51,773 nt of DNA. Origin: Colwellia sp. (lineage in GTDB: Bacteria > Pseudomonadota > Gammaproteobacteria > Enterobacterales > Alteromonadaceae). The position numbers were made by a program, and so were the translations under genes. Shown here one piece after another: positions 9,928-18,588 of this stretch. The notes under the pieces are model-generated. The model did no database searches. It saw nothing but the letters and a program-made list of their open reading frames with translations, and was not told where the DNA came from. Every line of letters begins with the position of its first letter. Position 1 is the first letter of the stretch. The stretch lies in NCBI GenBank assembly GCA_016765685.1, contig JAESPR010000063.1:1-51773 (forward strand), given 5' to 3'.

Positions 9928-11636
9928 TCAATCAACAAACTTGTTTTACTGCTTTTAATGCCAGTATTGAAAATTATTCTTTGCCAGAGCGCTTTACTTT
10001 TCCATTTTGTTATCAGCCACATCCATTATGTATATTAGCTAGCCAAGAGTTACAGCAACAACTTGAAAATAATCAGCAGTATCAACAACTTTTTGCTGGT
10101 ACGGGCAAGATGTTTGGCGTACTAATAGTTAAAAATAAGCAAGATGAAATTGGTTATTTAGCCGCATTTTCAGGAAAATTAGTGACTCATGCTCCTCGAC
10201 AAACCTCTCTAGATGTTTTGCTAAACGATAGTACCATTAACTTCGTACCCGCTATTTTTGATATTGATGAGCAAGGTGATTTTTTTCATTCAGAAAATTT
10301 AGTGATTAACCAACTCAATGCACAAGTTGAAAAGTTAGTGGTTAACCTACAGTTGCAAGAATATCAACATGAGCTAAACCAAAGACTTGAGCAACAAAAC
10401 GAGCAACTTGAACAACATCGTCATTTAATGACGATAAACAAACAGGCCAGAAAAATTAAACGTAGCCAAGTAAGAGCTACTTTAGCTGAAGATAAATTAG
10501 CAGAGCGCCTTAAGCAATTAGCACAAGCAAGCATTAATGATAAAAACCAGTTACGTGATTTAAAGCTGCATTGGAGTGATGTTATTACTCAAGCGCAGCA
10601 AAAATTAATGGTATTAACCGATGAAATTAACGCGATTAAAACTCAGCGGAAAAAACTGTCAATACGGTTACAAAAGAAGCTGTTCAAAAAATACCGGTTA
10701 TTAAATAGCGCAGGTATTGAAAAAGATGTGTTTGAATTATTTAAAGAGTCGACTTTTCCGATACCGCCAGCAGGTACTGGTGATTGTGCCGCGCCGAAAC
10801 TATTACAATATGCTTTTCAACAGGATTTAACACCGCTTGCTATGGCTGAATTTTGGTGGGGACAAGCGCCAAAGTCTGAAATACGGCAACACAAAAATTT
10901 TTATGCCGCTTGTTCTGGCAAGTGCCAACCCATTTTACCTCATATGCTGGCTGGGATAGACGTAGATGAAAATCCATTATTAAAAAATCCTGCACAAGGC
11001 AAAGCGTTACCTATAATTTACCAAGATGAGCATATTGTGGTGGTGAATAAACCCAATGAGTTTTTATCGGTACCGGGTAAAAATATAGAAGATTCGGTTT
11101 ATTTACGTATCAAGCAGCAGTTTCCGCAAGCAACAGGTTCGCTCATTGTGCATCGGTTAGATATGTCTACCTCAGGGGTGATGGTGTTGGCGTTAACTAA
11201 ACGCGGCCAAAAAGATCTACAACAACAATTTATTAAGCGTTTGATCAAAAAACGTTATATTGCACTGTTAGAAGGTGATATTGGAAAAATATCGGCAAAC
11301 TTGCAAGGAGAAATAAACCTGCCACTACGTGGTGATTTAGATGATAGGCCAAGGCAACGGGTGTGCTATGAGCAAGGTAAACAGGCGAAAACTACATGGC
11401 AGGTTATCGACACTATTGAGGGGAAAACTAAACTGTATTTATATCCTGAAACAGGACGCACTCATCAATTACGGGTGCATTGTGCGCACCCACAAGGCTT
11501 GAATCTGCCAATATTAGGTGATGATTTGTATGGTCATCAAACTGAGCAACGCTTACATTTACATGCACAAAGGTTAGTGCTAAATCATCCAGTCACTAAA
11601 AAAACGATGACTTTTGAAGTAGATGCTGATTTTTAA
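9924..11636 (+). CDS. RluA-family pseudouridine synthase with coiled-coil extension
   Basis: A 570-residue protein. The C-terminal 220 residues are a RluA-type synthase domain: VVVNKPNEFLSVPGK, then the catalytic motif HRLDMSTSGVMV (Asp about 413), then RTHQLRVHCAH. It isomerises uridine in rRNA or tRNA; the site cannot be read from sequence. The first 350 residues are an extension with a long coiled coil at about 120-260 (rich in Gln, Glu and Lys) and a Cys-containing stretch (YAACSGKCQPILPHML) before the catalytic domain. E. coli RluA is only about 220 residues, so this is the large RluA subtype. The start overlaps the GST gene by 4 bp. Confidence 0.85.
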   Translation: MINQQTCFTAFNASIENYSLPERFTFPFCYQPHPLCILASQELQQQLENNQQYQQLFAGTGKMFGVLIVKNKQDEIGYLAAFSGKLVTHAPRQTSLDVLLNDSTINFVPAIFDIDEQGDFFHSENLVINQLNAQVEKLVVNLQLQEYQHELNQRLEQQNEQLEQHRHLMTINKQARKIKRSQVRATLAEDKLAERLKQLAQASINDKNQLRDLKLHWSDVITQAQQKLMVLTDEINAIKTQRKKLSIRLQKKLFKKYRLLNSAGIEKDVFELFKESTFPIPPAGTGDCAAPKLLQYAFQQDLTPLAMAEFWWGQAPKSEIRQHKNFYAACSGKCQPILPHMLAGIDVDENPLLKNPAQGKALPIIYQDEHIVVVNKPNEFLSVPGKNIEDSVYLRIKQQFPQATGSLIVHRLDMSTSGVMVLALTKRGQKDLQQQFIKRLIKKRYIALLEGDIGKISANLQGEINLPLRGDLDDRPRQRVCYEQGKQAKTTWQVIDTIEGKTKLYLYPETGRTHQLRVHCAHPQGLNLPILGDDLYGHQTEQRLHLHAQRLVLNHPVTKKTMTFEVDADF

Positions 11637-11789
11637 ACGAACCTGAAGGATGCCATACACAACCCTATGTTCATTTTTTTGTATATAAAGTTTAGTGTTG
11701 ATTACTTTTTTTAACACTGGAAAATACGTTTTTAACGACTATACTTCATTGTTAAATGAACCTACCTTACAAATACAAAGGGATTTGAA

Positions 11790-12167
11790 ATGAAAATACT
11801 TGTGGTTGACGACATGCTCTCTATGCGCAAAGTAATGATGAAAATGCTGCGTAGTTTAGGTCATAACAATTTAGATGAAGCCACAAATGGCTTAGAAGCG
11901 TTACAAAAATTAAGAACGCAAGATTTTGACTTATTAATCACAGATCTTCATATGCCTAACTTAGACGGTAAACAATTATTAGAAAAAGTTAGACATGACA
12001 ATAAGTTAGCAGACTTACCTGTGTTAATGGTTTCGTGTGAAGATAACAAAACAAAGATCACAGAATTAGTTGCAGCTAAAGTAACCGGCTTTATTGTCAA
12101 GCCTTTTAATACTCACATTTTAAGACAGCATATCGACTGGATTAAAGAAGAAGTACATATCGTTTAA
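11790..12167 (+). CDS. CheY-like single-domain response regulator
   Basis: A 125-residue receiver domain with no output domain. The acidic pair is Asp7-Asp8, the phospho-acceptor is Asp52 in LLITDLHMPNLDG, the switch residue is Ser82 (VSCED) and the conserved lysine is Lys104 (IVKPF). All receiver residues are present, so it should be phosphorylatable. It resembles chemotaxis CheY, but no cheA or other chemotaxis gene is nearby, so its kinase is unknown. An AAAGGGA ribosome site precedes the ATG. A possible -10 (TATACT) lies at 11740-11745, with no good -35. Confidence 0.9.
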   Translation: MKILVVDDMLSMRKVMMKMLRSLGHNNLDEATNGLEALQKLRTQDFDLLITDLHMPNLDGKQLLEKVRHDNKLADLPVLMVSCEDNKTKITELVAAKVTGFIVKPFNTHILRQHIDWIKEEVHIV

Positions 12168-12296
12168 TTTGGGTCATTAGAAAAGTATAAAAAAGCCCAT
12201 CATGATGACAAGCTTGGTGTTTTTATAAGCGACTGTTTTTTACGTGCCTATGCAGCAGTTGGTTCAGGTAAGGGATGCAAAATAAGAATTTGCTAT

Positions 12297-13022
12297 TTAC
12301 GCTTTAATTTCTGCATTATGATAAACGTTTTGCACGTCATCACAATCATCTAACATGGCGATGAATTTTTCAAAATTATCTAAATCGTCTTCACCTTCTA
12401 TTTCAATATACGTTTGCGGAACCCAAGTGATTTCTTCTACTTCCAAATCAAATTCAGGCATCGAGTTGGCAAACTCGGTTTTGACTTTAAAGAACTCGGT
12501 ATGAGGCGCATATACAGTAATAATGCCGTCTTCTAACTCAACGTCAGTAACGTCAATATCTGCCATCATTAAGTTTTCTAATACGGTTTCGTCATCTTCC
12601 CCTTTAAAGGCGAACACTGCTTGGTGATCAAACATGTGTGAAACAGTACCTGAAGAGCCAATTTTTGCATGGGTTTTACTAAAACATTGGCGAATATCTT
12701 TAATGGTGCGATTGCCGTTATCTGTCAAGCAATCAATAATTACCATACAGTTACCTGGGCCAAAACCTTCATAACGGGCTTCTACAAAATCTTCTCCTCC
12801 AGCGCCAGATGCTTTTTTTATCGCATTTTCAATTACATGGCTAGGTACTTGGTCTTTTTTTGCTTTATCAATTAAGCTCCGTAACGACAAATTACCGTCG
12901 GGATCTATGCCGCCATTTTTTGCACAAACATAAATTGCTTTACCGTACTTTGAATAAACTTTTGTTTTTGCTCCGGCGGTTTTTGCCATGGATAATTTAC
13001 GGTTTTGGTAAGCTCTGCCCAT
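12297..13022 (-). CDS. YebC/PmpR-family protein, YeeN subtype
   Basis: A 241-residue YebC-family protein. The N-terminus [20 protein letters not shown] aligns with E. coli YeeN rather than YebC, and the family core [20 protein letters not shown] and TVSHMFDHQ is intact. Members were named transcriptional regulators; more recent work places YebC and mitochondrial TACO1 on the ribosome, easing proline-rich translation. The YeeN subtype is less well studied. It is monocistronic and convergent with the CheY-like gene across 129 bp. Confidence 0.88.
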   Translation of the reverse strand: MGRAYQNRKLSMAKTAGAKTKVYSKYGKAIYVCAKNGGIDPDGNLSLRSLIDKAKKDQVPSHVIENAIKKASGAGGEDFVEARYEGFGPGNCMVIIDCLTDNGNRTIKDIRQCFSKTHAKIGSSGTVSHMFDHQAVFAFKGEDDETVLENLMMADIDVTDVELEDGIITVYAPHTEFFKVKTEFANSMPEFDLEVEEITWVPQTYIEIEGEDDLDNFEKFIAMLDDCDDVQNVYHNAEIKA

Positions 13023-13182
13023 TATTGTGCTTCTTATTGTGTATTAAAACTAATGAGTCAGATTCTATCAGGGGCAATGGGCAGTTGACTAGTGCTATTA
13101 ACTATTACGCAATTTTTTAACTTTTTACTAATCGACAAATTCCTTTGTTTGCCAAAATACGCACCACTACACCTTTGAATAT

Positions 13183-14442
13183 TTAAGCCGTTAGTGTAGA
13201 CATCAATTCTTTAACTTTATTATCAGATAATATTAGCTTGTTACTGGTTATTTTGGCTACTTTGATGCTGGTGCCATGGTTAAAAGATAAAAATTTGTCG
13301 AGTGTTTTTTTCAATTCAACAATAAATTCATCAATTTTATCTGTTTCAATATGAAGAGTAAGAAGTGTTAAAACGCCTAGTTTTCTATCCATTTTTACAT
13401 CCATTCGTCCTGAAAATTTCCTGCCCCATAAAAGTGGCAGGCTGAAATAACCAAATTTTCTTTTATCTGCCGGCACATAACACTCAATTTGATAATCATA
13501 GTTGAACAGTGCTTTGGTTCTTTTACGTTGGATAAGGAGGTTGTCAAAAGGTGACAGTATTTTCACCTTTGCTTGTGGTGGTGCAATGTTAGCTAGCTTT
13601 GTCTTTATTAGGTCATTAATCGTTGGCAGGGCGAAATACACCTGATTATCAACAGTTACTGTAATTAACAAATCCTCTTCAAGCATTTGCAGACAACGCT
13701 GTTTTATCGGTATTTTAAGCCCCTTTCGCAAATAAGTGATTTGCTGCGGTGTGCCAATAGCGTTAGCGGTCAAATAGTTAATGATTAAGTGTTGAAAGTA
13801 CTCCTCTTCACTGGGCATGCTAGTATCGATATTTGACGGCAATACCCGCTCGGTTAGATCATAAACTTTTTGAAAACCTTGTCTTTTAACCACCATCAGC
13901 TCGCCTTCCATAAATAGCTGATCGAGTGCTCTTTTGGCCGGCTTCCAGTCCCACCAACCAGTATTAGTTTTTCTAGGCTCTTTGAAATCCTTTGCTTGTA
14001 ACGCCCCTTCATCTTTAATTCGTGCTAAAACCAATGACATGATTTTTTTATCTTTTTCGAACCAATGTTCATCACCTTTAACAAAGGCATTTTTTCTTGG
14101 CAGGCTATAGCGGTAATCTACCATAGGTAAATAGGAGGCCGCATGTGACCAATACTCAAAAATCTGCTTATCTGCTAAGAGCTGTTCAAGGTGAATAGGC
14201 GAATAATTTTCTACCCGATTCCATAGACTGTGATGATGCGCCCGTGCCACTACTGAAATAGAGTCAATTTGAACATAATTAATGTTTTTTATGGCGTTAT
14301 AGGTTGCTTGTGTACCAGTACCTAATTTATTTTCTGTATAGAGGCCTTGGCTTAATAAAATCGCTTTTTGTGCTTCTTTTAAACTCAGTGTGTTTTTCAT
14401 GTGTTTTTTCATGTGTTTTTTCATGTAATAATGGGGCTCCAT
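13183..14442 (-). CDS. YcaQ/AlkX-type winged-helix DNA glycosylase
   Basis: About 419 residues of the HTH_42 family. The region NYVQIDSISVVARAHHHSLWNR contains the Q-x-D motif (QID) that separates YcaQ/AlkX enzymes, which unhook DNA interstrand crosslinks, from AlkZ (Q-x-Q). HAASYLPM and the C-terminal GRMDVKMDRK are also family features. The start is ambiguous: ATGs at 14442, 14424, 14412 and 14400 are all in frame, because a 12-bp unit encoding MKKH is repeated. A weak AGG precedes 14442, and GGAG lies 12 nt before 14424. Family members usually begin close to SLKEAQ, so the repeat adds only a short basic tail. Confidence 0.82.
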   Translation of the reverse strand: MEPHYYMKKHMKKHMKNTLSLKEAQKAILLSQGLYTENKLGTGTQATYNAIKNINYVQIDSISVVARAHHHSLWNRVENYSPIHLEQLLADKQIFEYWSHAASYLPMVDYRYSLPRKNAFVKGDEHWFEKDKKIMSLVLARIKDEGALQAKDFKEPRKTNTGWWDWKPAKRALDQLFMEGELMVVKRQGFQKVYDLTERVLPSNIDTSMPSEEEYFQHLIINYLTANAIGTPQQITYLRKGLKIPIKQRCLQMLEEDLLITVTVDNQVYFALPTINDLIKTKLANIAPPQAKVKILSPFDNLLIQRKRTKALFNYDYQIECYVPADKRKFGYFSLPLLWGRKFSGRMDVKMDRKLGVLTLLTLHIETDKIDEFIVELKKTLDKFLSFNHGTSIKVAKITSNKLILSDNKVKELMSTLTA

Positions 14443-14876
14443 AAAGCCTAGAGTTTATTTTATTAATAGACTGTCATTAGCGATGGCTTGGTGTAATGTT
14501 TCTGTGAACTTCGCGATTTATAGTTATGCCTACCAATACCTATGACCTAATAAGTTAAAGTAGTTTATATAAACTTGATATATTTTATTTCGCTCTTGTT
14601 GAAAATGCTACTTTTTAGTTCGTTTACGCAAAGCCTTACTAACTAGAGCCGTATCATGATGTGTTGGTGTTGATTTTAGATTCATTATTATCCAATAAAA
14701 GTTAAATACGACCGTTTGAAACATAACATTCATTATGTGGTGGTCTCAGTAGTTACGAACTCGTACTTTATAAGTTTTGATGTGTAAAGTTTCATTGTTT
14801 CAGTTGAAAAAGTATTAATTATTAAGTAACTAACTTAACAAATTATCAAAGTAGATAAACTAGATAGTTAATATTC
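14443..14876. other. 434-bp intergenic region, no clear gene
   Basis: AT-rich DNA between the glycosylase and the TauE-type gene. The only reading frame of note is a 25-residue basic peptide on the minus strand (14608-14685, MNLKSTPTHHDTALVSKALR and further), preceded by GGATAATA. It could be the end of a lost gene. No tRNA, terminator or strong promoter is seen. Confidence 0.4.
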
Positions 14877-15680
14877 TTAAATGATCGATAGTAGCATTTC
14901 CAAACTAAGTGAAATCAATAACAAAGCAAACACCTTTTTCAATACTTTTACGGGCAAGTGTTGAGCTAGTTTCGCTCCGTAGGGTGCAGTTATAAAACTA
15001 GTTATAGATATAAAACATACCGCTGGTAAGTAAATGAATCCCAGTGAATAATCATAACTAATATCACTGTTCCAACCATTAATTAAGTAACCTAATGTAC
15101 CTGCTACAGATATGGGTAATCCTATTGCTGCTGATGTGCCAACTGCTCTTTTAATATCGATATTCTTTGAAGTAAGATAAGACACGGTTAATGATCCGCC
15201 ACCGATTGAAACTAGCGCTGATATTGCACCAATTCCTGTCGATGAAATAAGTAGGCTGTTATTGTTGATCTCGTTGTTTATGATATTGTTTTGCTTTTTA
15301 AATAACATTTTAACGGCTATGTATCCCATGAACGCTGTAAAGAATATGGCTAAATAGAGCGAACTTAAATATGAAGCAACAAATGTAGAAGCAAAGGTGC
15401 CTATGATCACTCCTAATGACATTAGCTTTACTATTGCCCAATTTATTGCACCATGCCTTTGATGTGCACGTAAGCTTGAAAAAGAGGTAACAATAATAGC
15501 TGCCATTGATGTACCTAACGCTAAGTGCATCACGTTATCAATATCAACGCCTTGCTGTAAAAAGATAGCCGTTAATACGGGCACCATAATACCACCTCCA
15601 CCTACACCAAGTAATCCAGCTATAAAGCCAACCATTGCACCTAATAATAAAAAAGATAGTACCCATTCAAGCTCTATCAT
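14877..15680 (-). CDS. TauE/SafE-family membrane transporter
   Basis: A 267-residue, largely hydrophobic protein with about seven to eight membrane segments. The two-fold family repeat is visible: GFIAGLLGVGGGGIMVPVLT at the N-terminus and ISALVSIGGGSLTVSYLTS in the middle. The Gly-rich signatures are typical of TauE/SafE (UPF0721) proteins, which export sulfite, sulfoacetate or other organosulfur anions; the substrate here is unknown. AGGGA sits seven bases before the ATG. It is divergent from an AraC-type regulator with 90 bp between the starts, so that regulator may control it. Confidence 0.85.
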   Translation of the reverse strand: MIELEWVLSFLLLGAMVGFIAGLLGVGGGGIMVPVLTAIFLQQGVDIDNVMHLALGTSMAAIIVTSFSSLRAHQRHGAINWAIVKLMSLGVIIGTFASTFVASYLSSLYLAIFFTAFMGYIAVKMLFKKQNNIINNEINNNSLLISSTGIGAISALVSIGGGSLTVSYLTSKNIDIKRAVGTSAAIGLPISVAGTLGYLINGWNSDISYDYSLGFIYLPAVCFISITSFITAPYGAKLAQHLPVKVLKKVFALLLISLSLEMLLSII

Positions 15681-15770
15681 TGACGAATCCCTTATAATTG
15701 CTAAAAATTAAATTGTATATAAAAAGGCGGGTGGTAACATATCGACTAATTGACAATCAATGTCGAAAAT

Positions 15771-16568
15771 ATGCCAAAAATAATAAAGATAGCTCCATCA
15801 AAAGAAAGTGAGCAAGTATTAAGTAATCCGATAACTGTTGTAAGCCGATCTATAACTATGAACTCTGTTGTAAGTAAGCACAGCCATAGTTGGGGGCAAT
15901 TTGTTTATGCTCATTCAGGTGTACTAGCTGTTTCAACACCTTCAAATCGTTATATAGTGCCTCCTGAACAAGGTGTATGGATATTGCCTAAGATTGAACA
16001 TGAAGTTACAGCGATCAGTAATGTTCAGTTAACCAGTTTCTATTTTGAGATTGCTTTGCTTAATGTGTTGCCAGTTGAATGCTGTGTATTAAAGGTTAAT
16101 GAGTTTTTAAAAGCATTAATAAAAGAAGCCAATATTATTAAAGGTGATTACCAATGGAATAGCACTGATGGTCGGTTGTTACGCTTAATTTTAGATAGAT
16201 TAACTCAAGCTCCTAACGAAGTATTTCAACTACCTTATCCTAAAGATAAAAGACTACTTACTATGCTAACTGCAATTCAGGCTAGTCCTGAAAATAACAG
16301 TAGCTTAGAGCAATGGGGAAAGGTTGTAGGTGCTTCTGCCAGAACCTTATCAAGATTATTTAAAAAGGAAACAGGGCTAAGCTATAGCGAATGGCGACAG
16401 CGTTTGAATATTCAGATAGCAATTACTCAGTTATCACTTGGTAAATCAATTACCAGTATATCGCTGCACCTTGGTTATGAATCACCGTCATCATTTATTC
16501 ACATGTTTAAAACTAAAACAGGTATGACACCAAGTTTTTATCGAGAGAATACAAAAGTTAAGAAATGA
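15771..16568 (+). CDS. AraC-family regulator with cupin sensor domain
   Basis: A 265-residue regulator. The start is placed at the ATG at 15771; a TTG at 15750 would add seven residues. The N-terminal cupin-like domain includes KHSHSWGQFVYAHSGVLAV and PPEQGVWILPKIEHEV. The C-terminal HTH_18 domain includes GASARTLSRLFKKETGLSYS and SLHLGYESPSSFIHMFKTKT, both helix-turn-helices intact. This is the YdeC/YkgD-like group, often next to the transporter it controls. It is divergent from the TauE-type exporter. A short inverted repeat, ATTGA-CAA-TCAAT, lies at 15749-15761 just before the start. Confidence 0.85.
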   Translation: MPKIIKIAPSKESEQVLSNPITVVSRSITMNSVVSKHSHSWGQFVYAHSGVLAVSTPSNRYIVPPEQGVWILPKIEHEVTAISNVQLTSFYFEIALLNVLPVECCVLKVNEFLKALIKEANIIKGDYQWNSTDGRLLRLILDRLTQAPNEVFQLPYPKDKRLLTMLTAIQASPENNSSLEQWGKVVGASARTLSRLFKKETGLSYSEWRQRLNIQIAITQLSLGKSITSISLHLGYESPSSFIHMFKTKTGMTPSFYRENTKVKK

Positions 16569-16608
16569 TTTTCTAAAGCAGAATAACCAGAAAGTAATCT
16601 ATCAAACT

Positions 16609-16903
16609 AATTTTTATATAAAATTAATCAATCAGTAATACACCAAACTACTTTGATGATATTCCATCTGTTTTATCTGCTATTCACTGATAAGGTTAAA
16701 TAACCTACAACCCAAACCAACTGATATTACTGGTGTTAATACCCAGTTCGGATATTTACACCAGCAACTAATTTACCCTAATACTCAATTCTCCCTAATG
16801 GGGTTTATGCTAAATAGGGTGGATTTTGTGCCTATAAAGTACACCAAGTAACAAATACAAAAAAACCTAACCGAAGTTAGGCCTGCTTGCTTCCATTGAG
16901 GAA
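16609..16903. repeat. Diverged copy A of the tRNA-Thr downstream region
   Basis: This stretch is collinear with 29155-29645, the DNA that follows the intact tRNA-Thr. A 27-nt exact block (16737-16763 against 29278-29304) and an 18-nt exact block, CCCTAATGGGGTTTATGC (16793-16810 against 29456-29473), sit in the same order with mismatches between. The later copy has about 120 extra bases. No gene is seen inside it. Confidence 0.75.
16859..16884 (-). terminator. Terminator after tRNA-Thr fragment
   Basis: Read on the minus strand: CCTAAC-TTCG-GTTAGG followed by seven T. The stable UUCG loop matches the terminator of the intact tRNA-Thr at 29611. It no longer has a transcribed gene in front of it. 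Confidence 0.75.
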
Positions 16904-16953
16904 TGGTGCCGACTGCCGGAGTCGAACTGGCGACCTACTGATTACAAGTCAGT
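16901..16953 (-). pseudogene. tRNA-Thr 3'-half remnant (copy 1)
   Basis: 53 nt identical to 29643-29695, from just outside the encoded CCA through the T arm, variable loop and anticodon arm (TGT), ending at the 5' side of the anticodon stem. The D arm and 5' acceptor strand are missing, so no tRNA can form. An exact 3' half with its terminator is the usual attR-like scar of integration at a tRNA. A perfect 8-bp-arm palindrome (ACACTACT-CTGT-AGTAGTGT, 16980-16999) lies just beyond the breakpoint. Confidence 0.85.
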
Positions 16954-17187
16954 AGCTAGGTGGTATAAAGGTGTTAAATACACTACTCTGTAGTAGTGTT
17001 CACGTAGATGGTTGCAACAATAGTGCTACTGAGTTTTAATTAATTACATTACTAGTAGAATAATTATTTAGTATTGGTTTAATTTATTGTGAAGACAATT
17101 GGTATAGCTTTAAGCCAAATCCGTCTCCCTAGCACTGTTTAAACTAAACTCATTTAAGTCATCATCATGTAATAAACTAAAATAACA
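16954..17187. other. Non-coding stretch inside putative island
   Basis: AT-rich DNA with the palindrome at 16980-16999 and no convincing reading frame, promoter or terminator. Confidence 0.4.
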
Positions 17188-17382
17188 TCAGCTATATAAC
17201 GAATTTAATGTGTCAGGTAATTCTACATATTCATAATAAGGAAAATCGCGTAACCACCTAAGGTATTGAAATAGCTTGCCATTTAATATTTGGCATGAGT
17301 GTTGCGCATATAATTCAAAGGTTAGTTTATTTACATTACCACAGCTTCTACCATTACAACAAGCTCCCTTACAACAAGGCAT
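17188..17382 (-). CDS. Small Cys-rich hypothetical protein
   Basis: A 64-residue frame starting MPCCKGACCNGRSCG, with six cysteines in the first 14 residues, then an aromatic-rich C-terminus (YLRWLRDFPYYEYVELPD). It is not recognised. The closely packed CC...CC...C pattern could bind a metal, but no known motif fits. The ribosome site is weak. It lies 43 bp from the divergent PEP-CTERM gene, inside the tRNA-Thr-flanked region. It may be a real small gene or chance. Confidence 0.35.
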   Translation of the reverse strand: MPCCKGACCNGRSCGNVNKLTFELYAQHSCQILNGKLFQYLRWLRDFPYYEYVELPDTLNSLYS

Positions 17383-17425
17383 TGTTAATATAACGTCTCT
17401 TACAAATTAATAAAAAAGGATTAAA

Positions 17426-18130
17426 ATGGAATATCAAATGAAATTAAAATTTTTTAAAACTATTTTACTAGGCTTATTATTCTCAATAAGTAGTTTAGCC
17501 AATGCTGGATTAATAATCACAATAGGTGACGTAGTAGGGACAAACACTTCTCTTTCTGTTTCACTTGTTGGTAGCGGTACGTTATCGTCCGATCTTGCCT
17601 CGCACCCTGACGGTACTGGTAGCCTAAAGATCTATACCGACTTTAGTGGATCGATTATAGATACCTGGCCAAACACTCGAGTAGGCTTTATTGGAGACGG
17701 CCTAACTCATTTCGCGGATAACAATATTGGAGATTATGTAGGGTTGGCCTACGGTTCATTTACTGCTGAACGGCTAGTAACCGAAATTACTATCAACAAC
17801 TTGACCGACGGCACCGTCGGTTTGGCAAGGTGGCTTGACATAGATGATGATGGGCTTGGTGATGATTTCGCTGTAATTCTTGATTCGATGGATCATTCTT
17901 TATTTGACATCGGAGACTCTTGGTCTGTAAATGGCTTCTCGATATTACAACTCCAACTTGGAAATGCTTCGGACTTTACACTTGGTACATATAGTTACAT
18001 AGACAACGCCTTAGGAGTTGTTACGCTTATTATTCAGAAAAATTCGGTTACTTCTGTCCCAGAGCCATCTACACTTGCTATTTTTGCATTAGGTATGATT
18101 GGCTTGGCATCACGTCGATTTAAGAAATAA
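17426..18130 (+). CDS. PEP-CTERM sorting-signal exported protein
   Basis: A 234-residue exported protein. It has a signal peptide (KLKFFKTILLGLLFSISSLANA) and ends in a textbook PEP-CTERM tail: VPEPST at about residue 211, a hydrophobic helix and the basic end SRRFKK. Such tails are cut by an exosortase/EpsH system that exports proteins with extracellular polysaccharide. The middle is Gly/Asp-rich, low in Cys, with no recognised domain. AAGGA lies six bases before the ATG. No exosortase is in the window, so the partner must be elsewhere or absent. It lies between two tRNA-Thr remnants. Confidence 0.85.
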   Translation: MEYQMKLKFFKTILLGLLFSISSLANAGLIITIGDVVGTNTSLSVSLVGSGTLSSDLASHPDGTGSLKIYTDFSGSIIDTWPNTRVGFIGDGLTHFADNNIGDYVGLAYGSFTAERLVTEITINNLTDGTVGLARWLDIDDDGLGDDFAVILDSMDHSLFDIGDSWSVNGFSILQLQLGNASDFTLGTYSYIDNALGVVTLIIQKNSVTSVPEPSTLAIFALGMIGLASRRFKK

Positions 18131-18163
18131 TCTAAACTCTACACCTCTGATGACCTGAGAAAG

Positions 18164-18190
18164 CACCATACATTAAGTTTGGTGTTTTTT
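18164..18190 (+). terminator. Terminator of PEP-CTERM gene
   Basis: CACCA and TGGTG arms, extended by two more pairs after one mismatch, around a small AT loop, followed by six T. It lies 33 bp after the stop codon. Confidence 0.7.
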
Positions 18191-18397
18191 AGTTTCTACC
18201 ACTACATTTCTCCATCCGTACCTGAAAGCATAGCGATAAAAAACCTTTCACCATGAATCACCTCAGCACACCCCAAAACCTATAAATCAGCAGGTCTAAT
18301 CCATAAACTCAGCATGAACTTTCCAATGCCCTCAAAGCAAAACTCACCAATGTCAGTTGTTAACGCCACTCTAAAAGCGCACTTATTTGACGCACAC
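18191..18397. other. Non-coding stretch before tRNA-Thr remnant 2
   Basis: About 200 bp with no supported gene. It is not similar to the flank of remnant 1 or of the intact tRNA-Thr. Confidence 0.4.
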
Positions 18398-18427
18398 AAA
18401 AAAGCCCCAATATTTCTGCTGAGGCTT
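18398..18427 (-). terminator. Terminator after tRNA-Thr remnant 2
   Basis: Read on the minus strand: AAGCCTCA, a 10-nt loop, then TGGGGCTT followed by a run of T. The stem closely resembles the terminator of the intact tRNA-Thr (29611), but the loop differs. Confidence 0.7.
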
Positions 18428-18433
18428 CGTTAT

Positions 18434-18481
18434 GAATGGTGCCGACTGCCGGAGTCGAACTGGCAACCTACTGATTACAAG
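18434..18481 (-). pseudogene. tRNA-Thr 3'-half remnant (copy 2)
   Basis: 48 nt matching 29643-29690 with one mismatch (GGCAACC for GGCGACC). It covers the CCA end through the T arm and variable loop to the anticodon loop and ends at about 18481. An inverted repeat, TAGCGG...CCGCTA (18483-18510), lies at the breakpoint. Like copy 1, it keeps a tRNA-Thr-type terminator but lacks the 5' half. Confidence 0.82.
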
Positions 18482-18588
18482 GTAGCGGCTTGGTATAGCT
18501 GATTCCGCTAATTATGCAGCTTAACTACATGAATAACAATTTGAAATACAATAATAGCCCTAGAGATTCTTCATGTAAAAGCTCGTTA

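Noticed and set aside
12180-12225. Possible terminator between the CheY-like and YebC-type genes
   Set aside because: Has A- and T-runs but only a short self-complementary CATCATGATG core; no convincing stem.
15749-15761. ATTGA-CAA-TCAAT as an AraC operator
   Set aside because: Five-base arms in AT-rich DNA next to the start codon; too short to claim alone.
18314-18502. 62-codon plus-strand frame
   Set aside because: It runs through a terminator and the tRNA-Thr remnant; composition is not protein-like.
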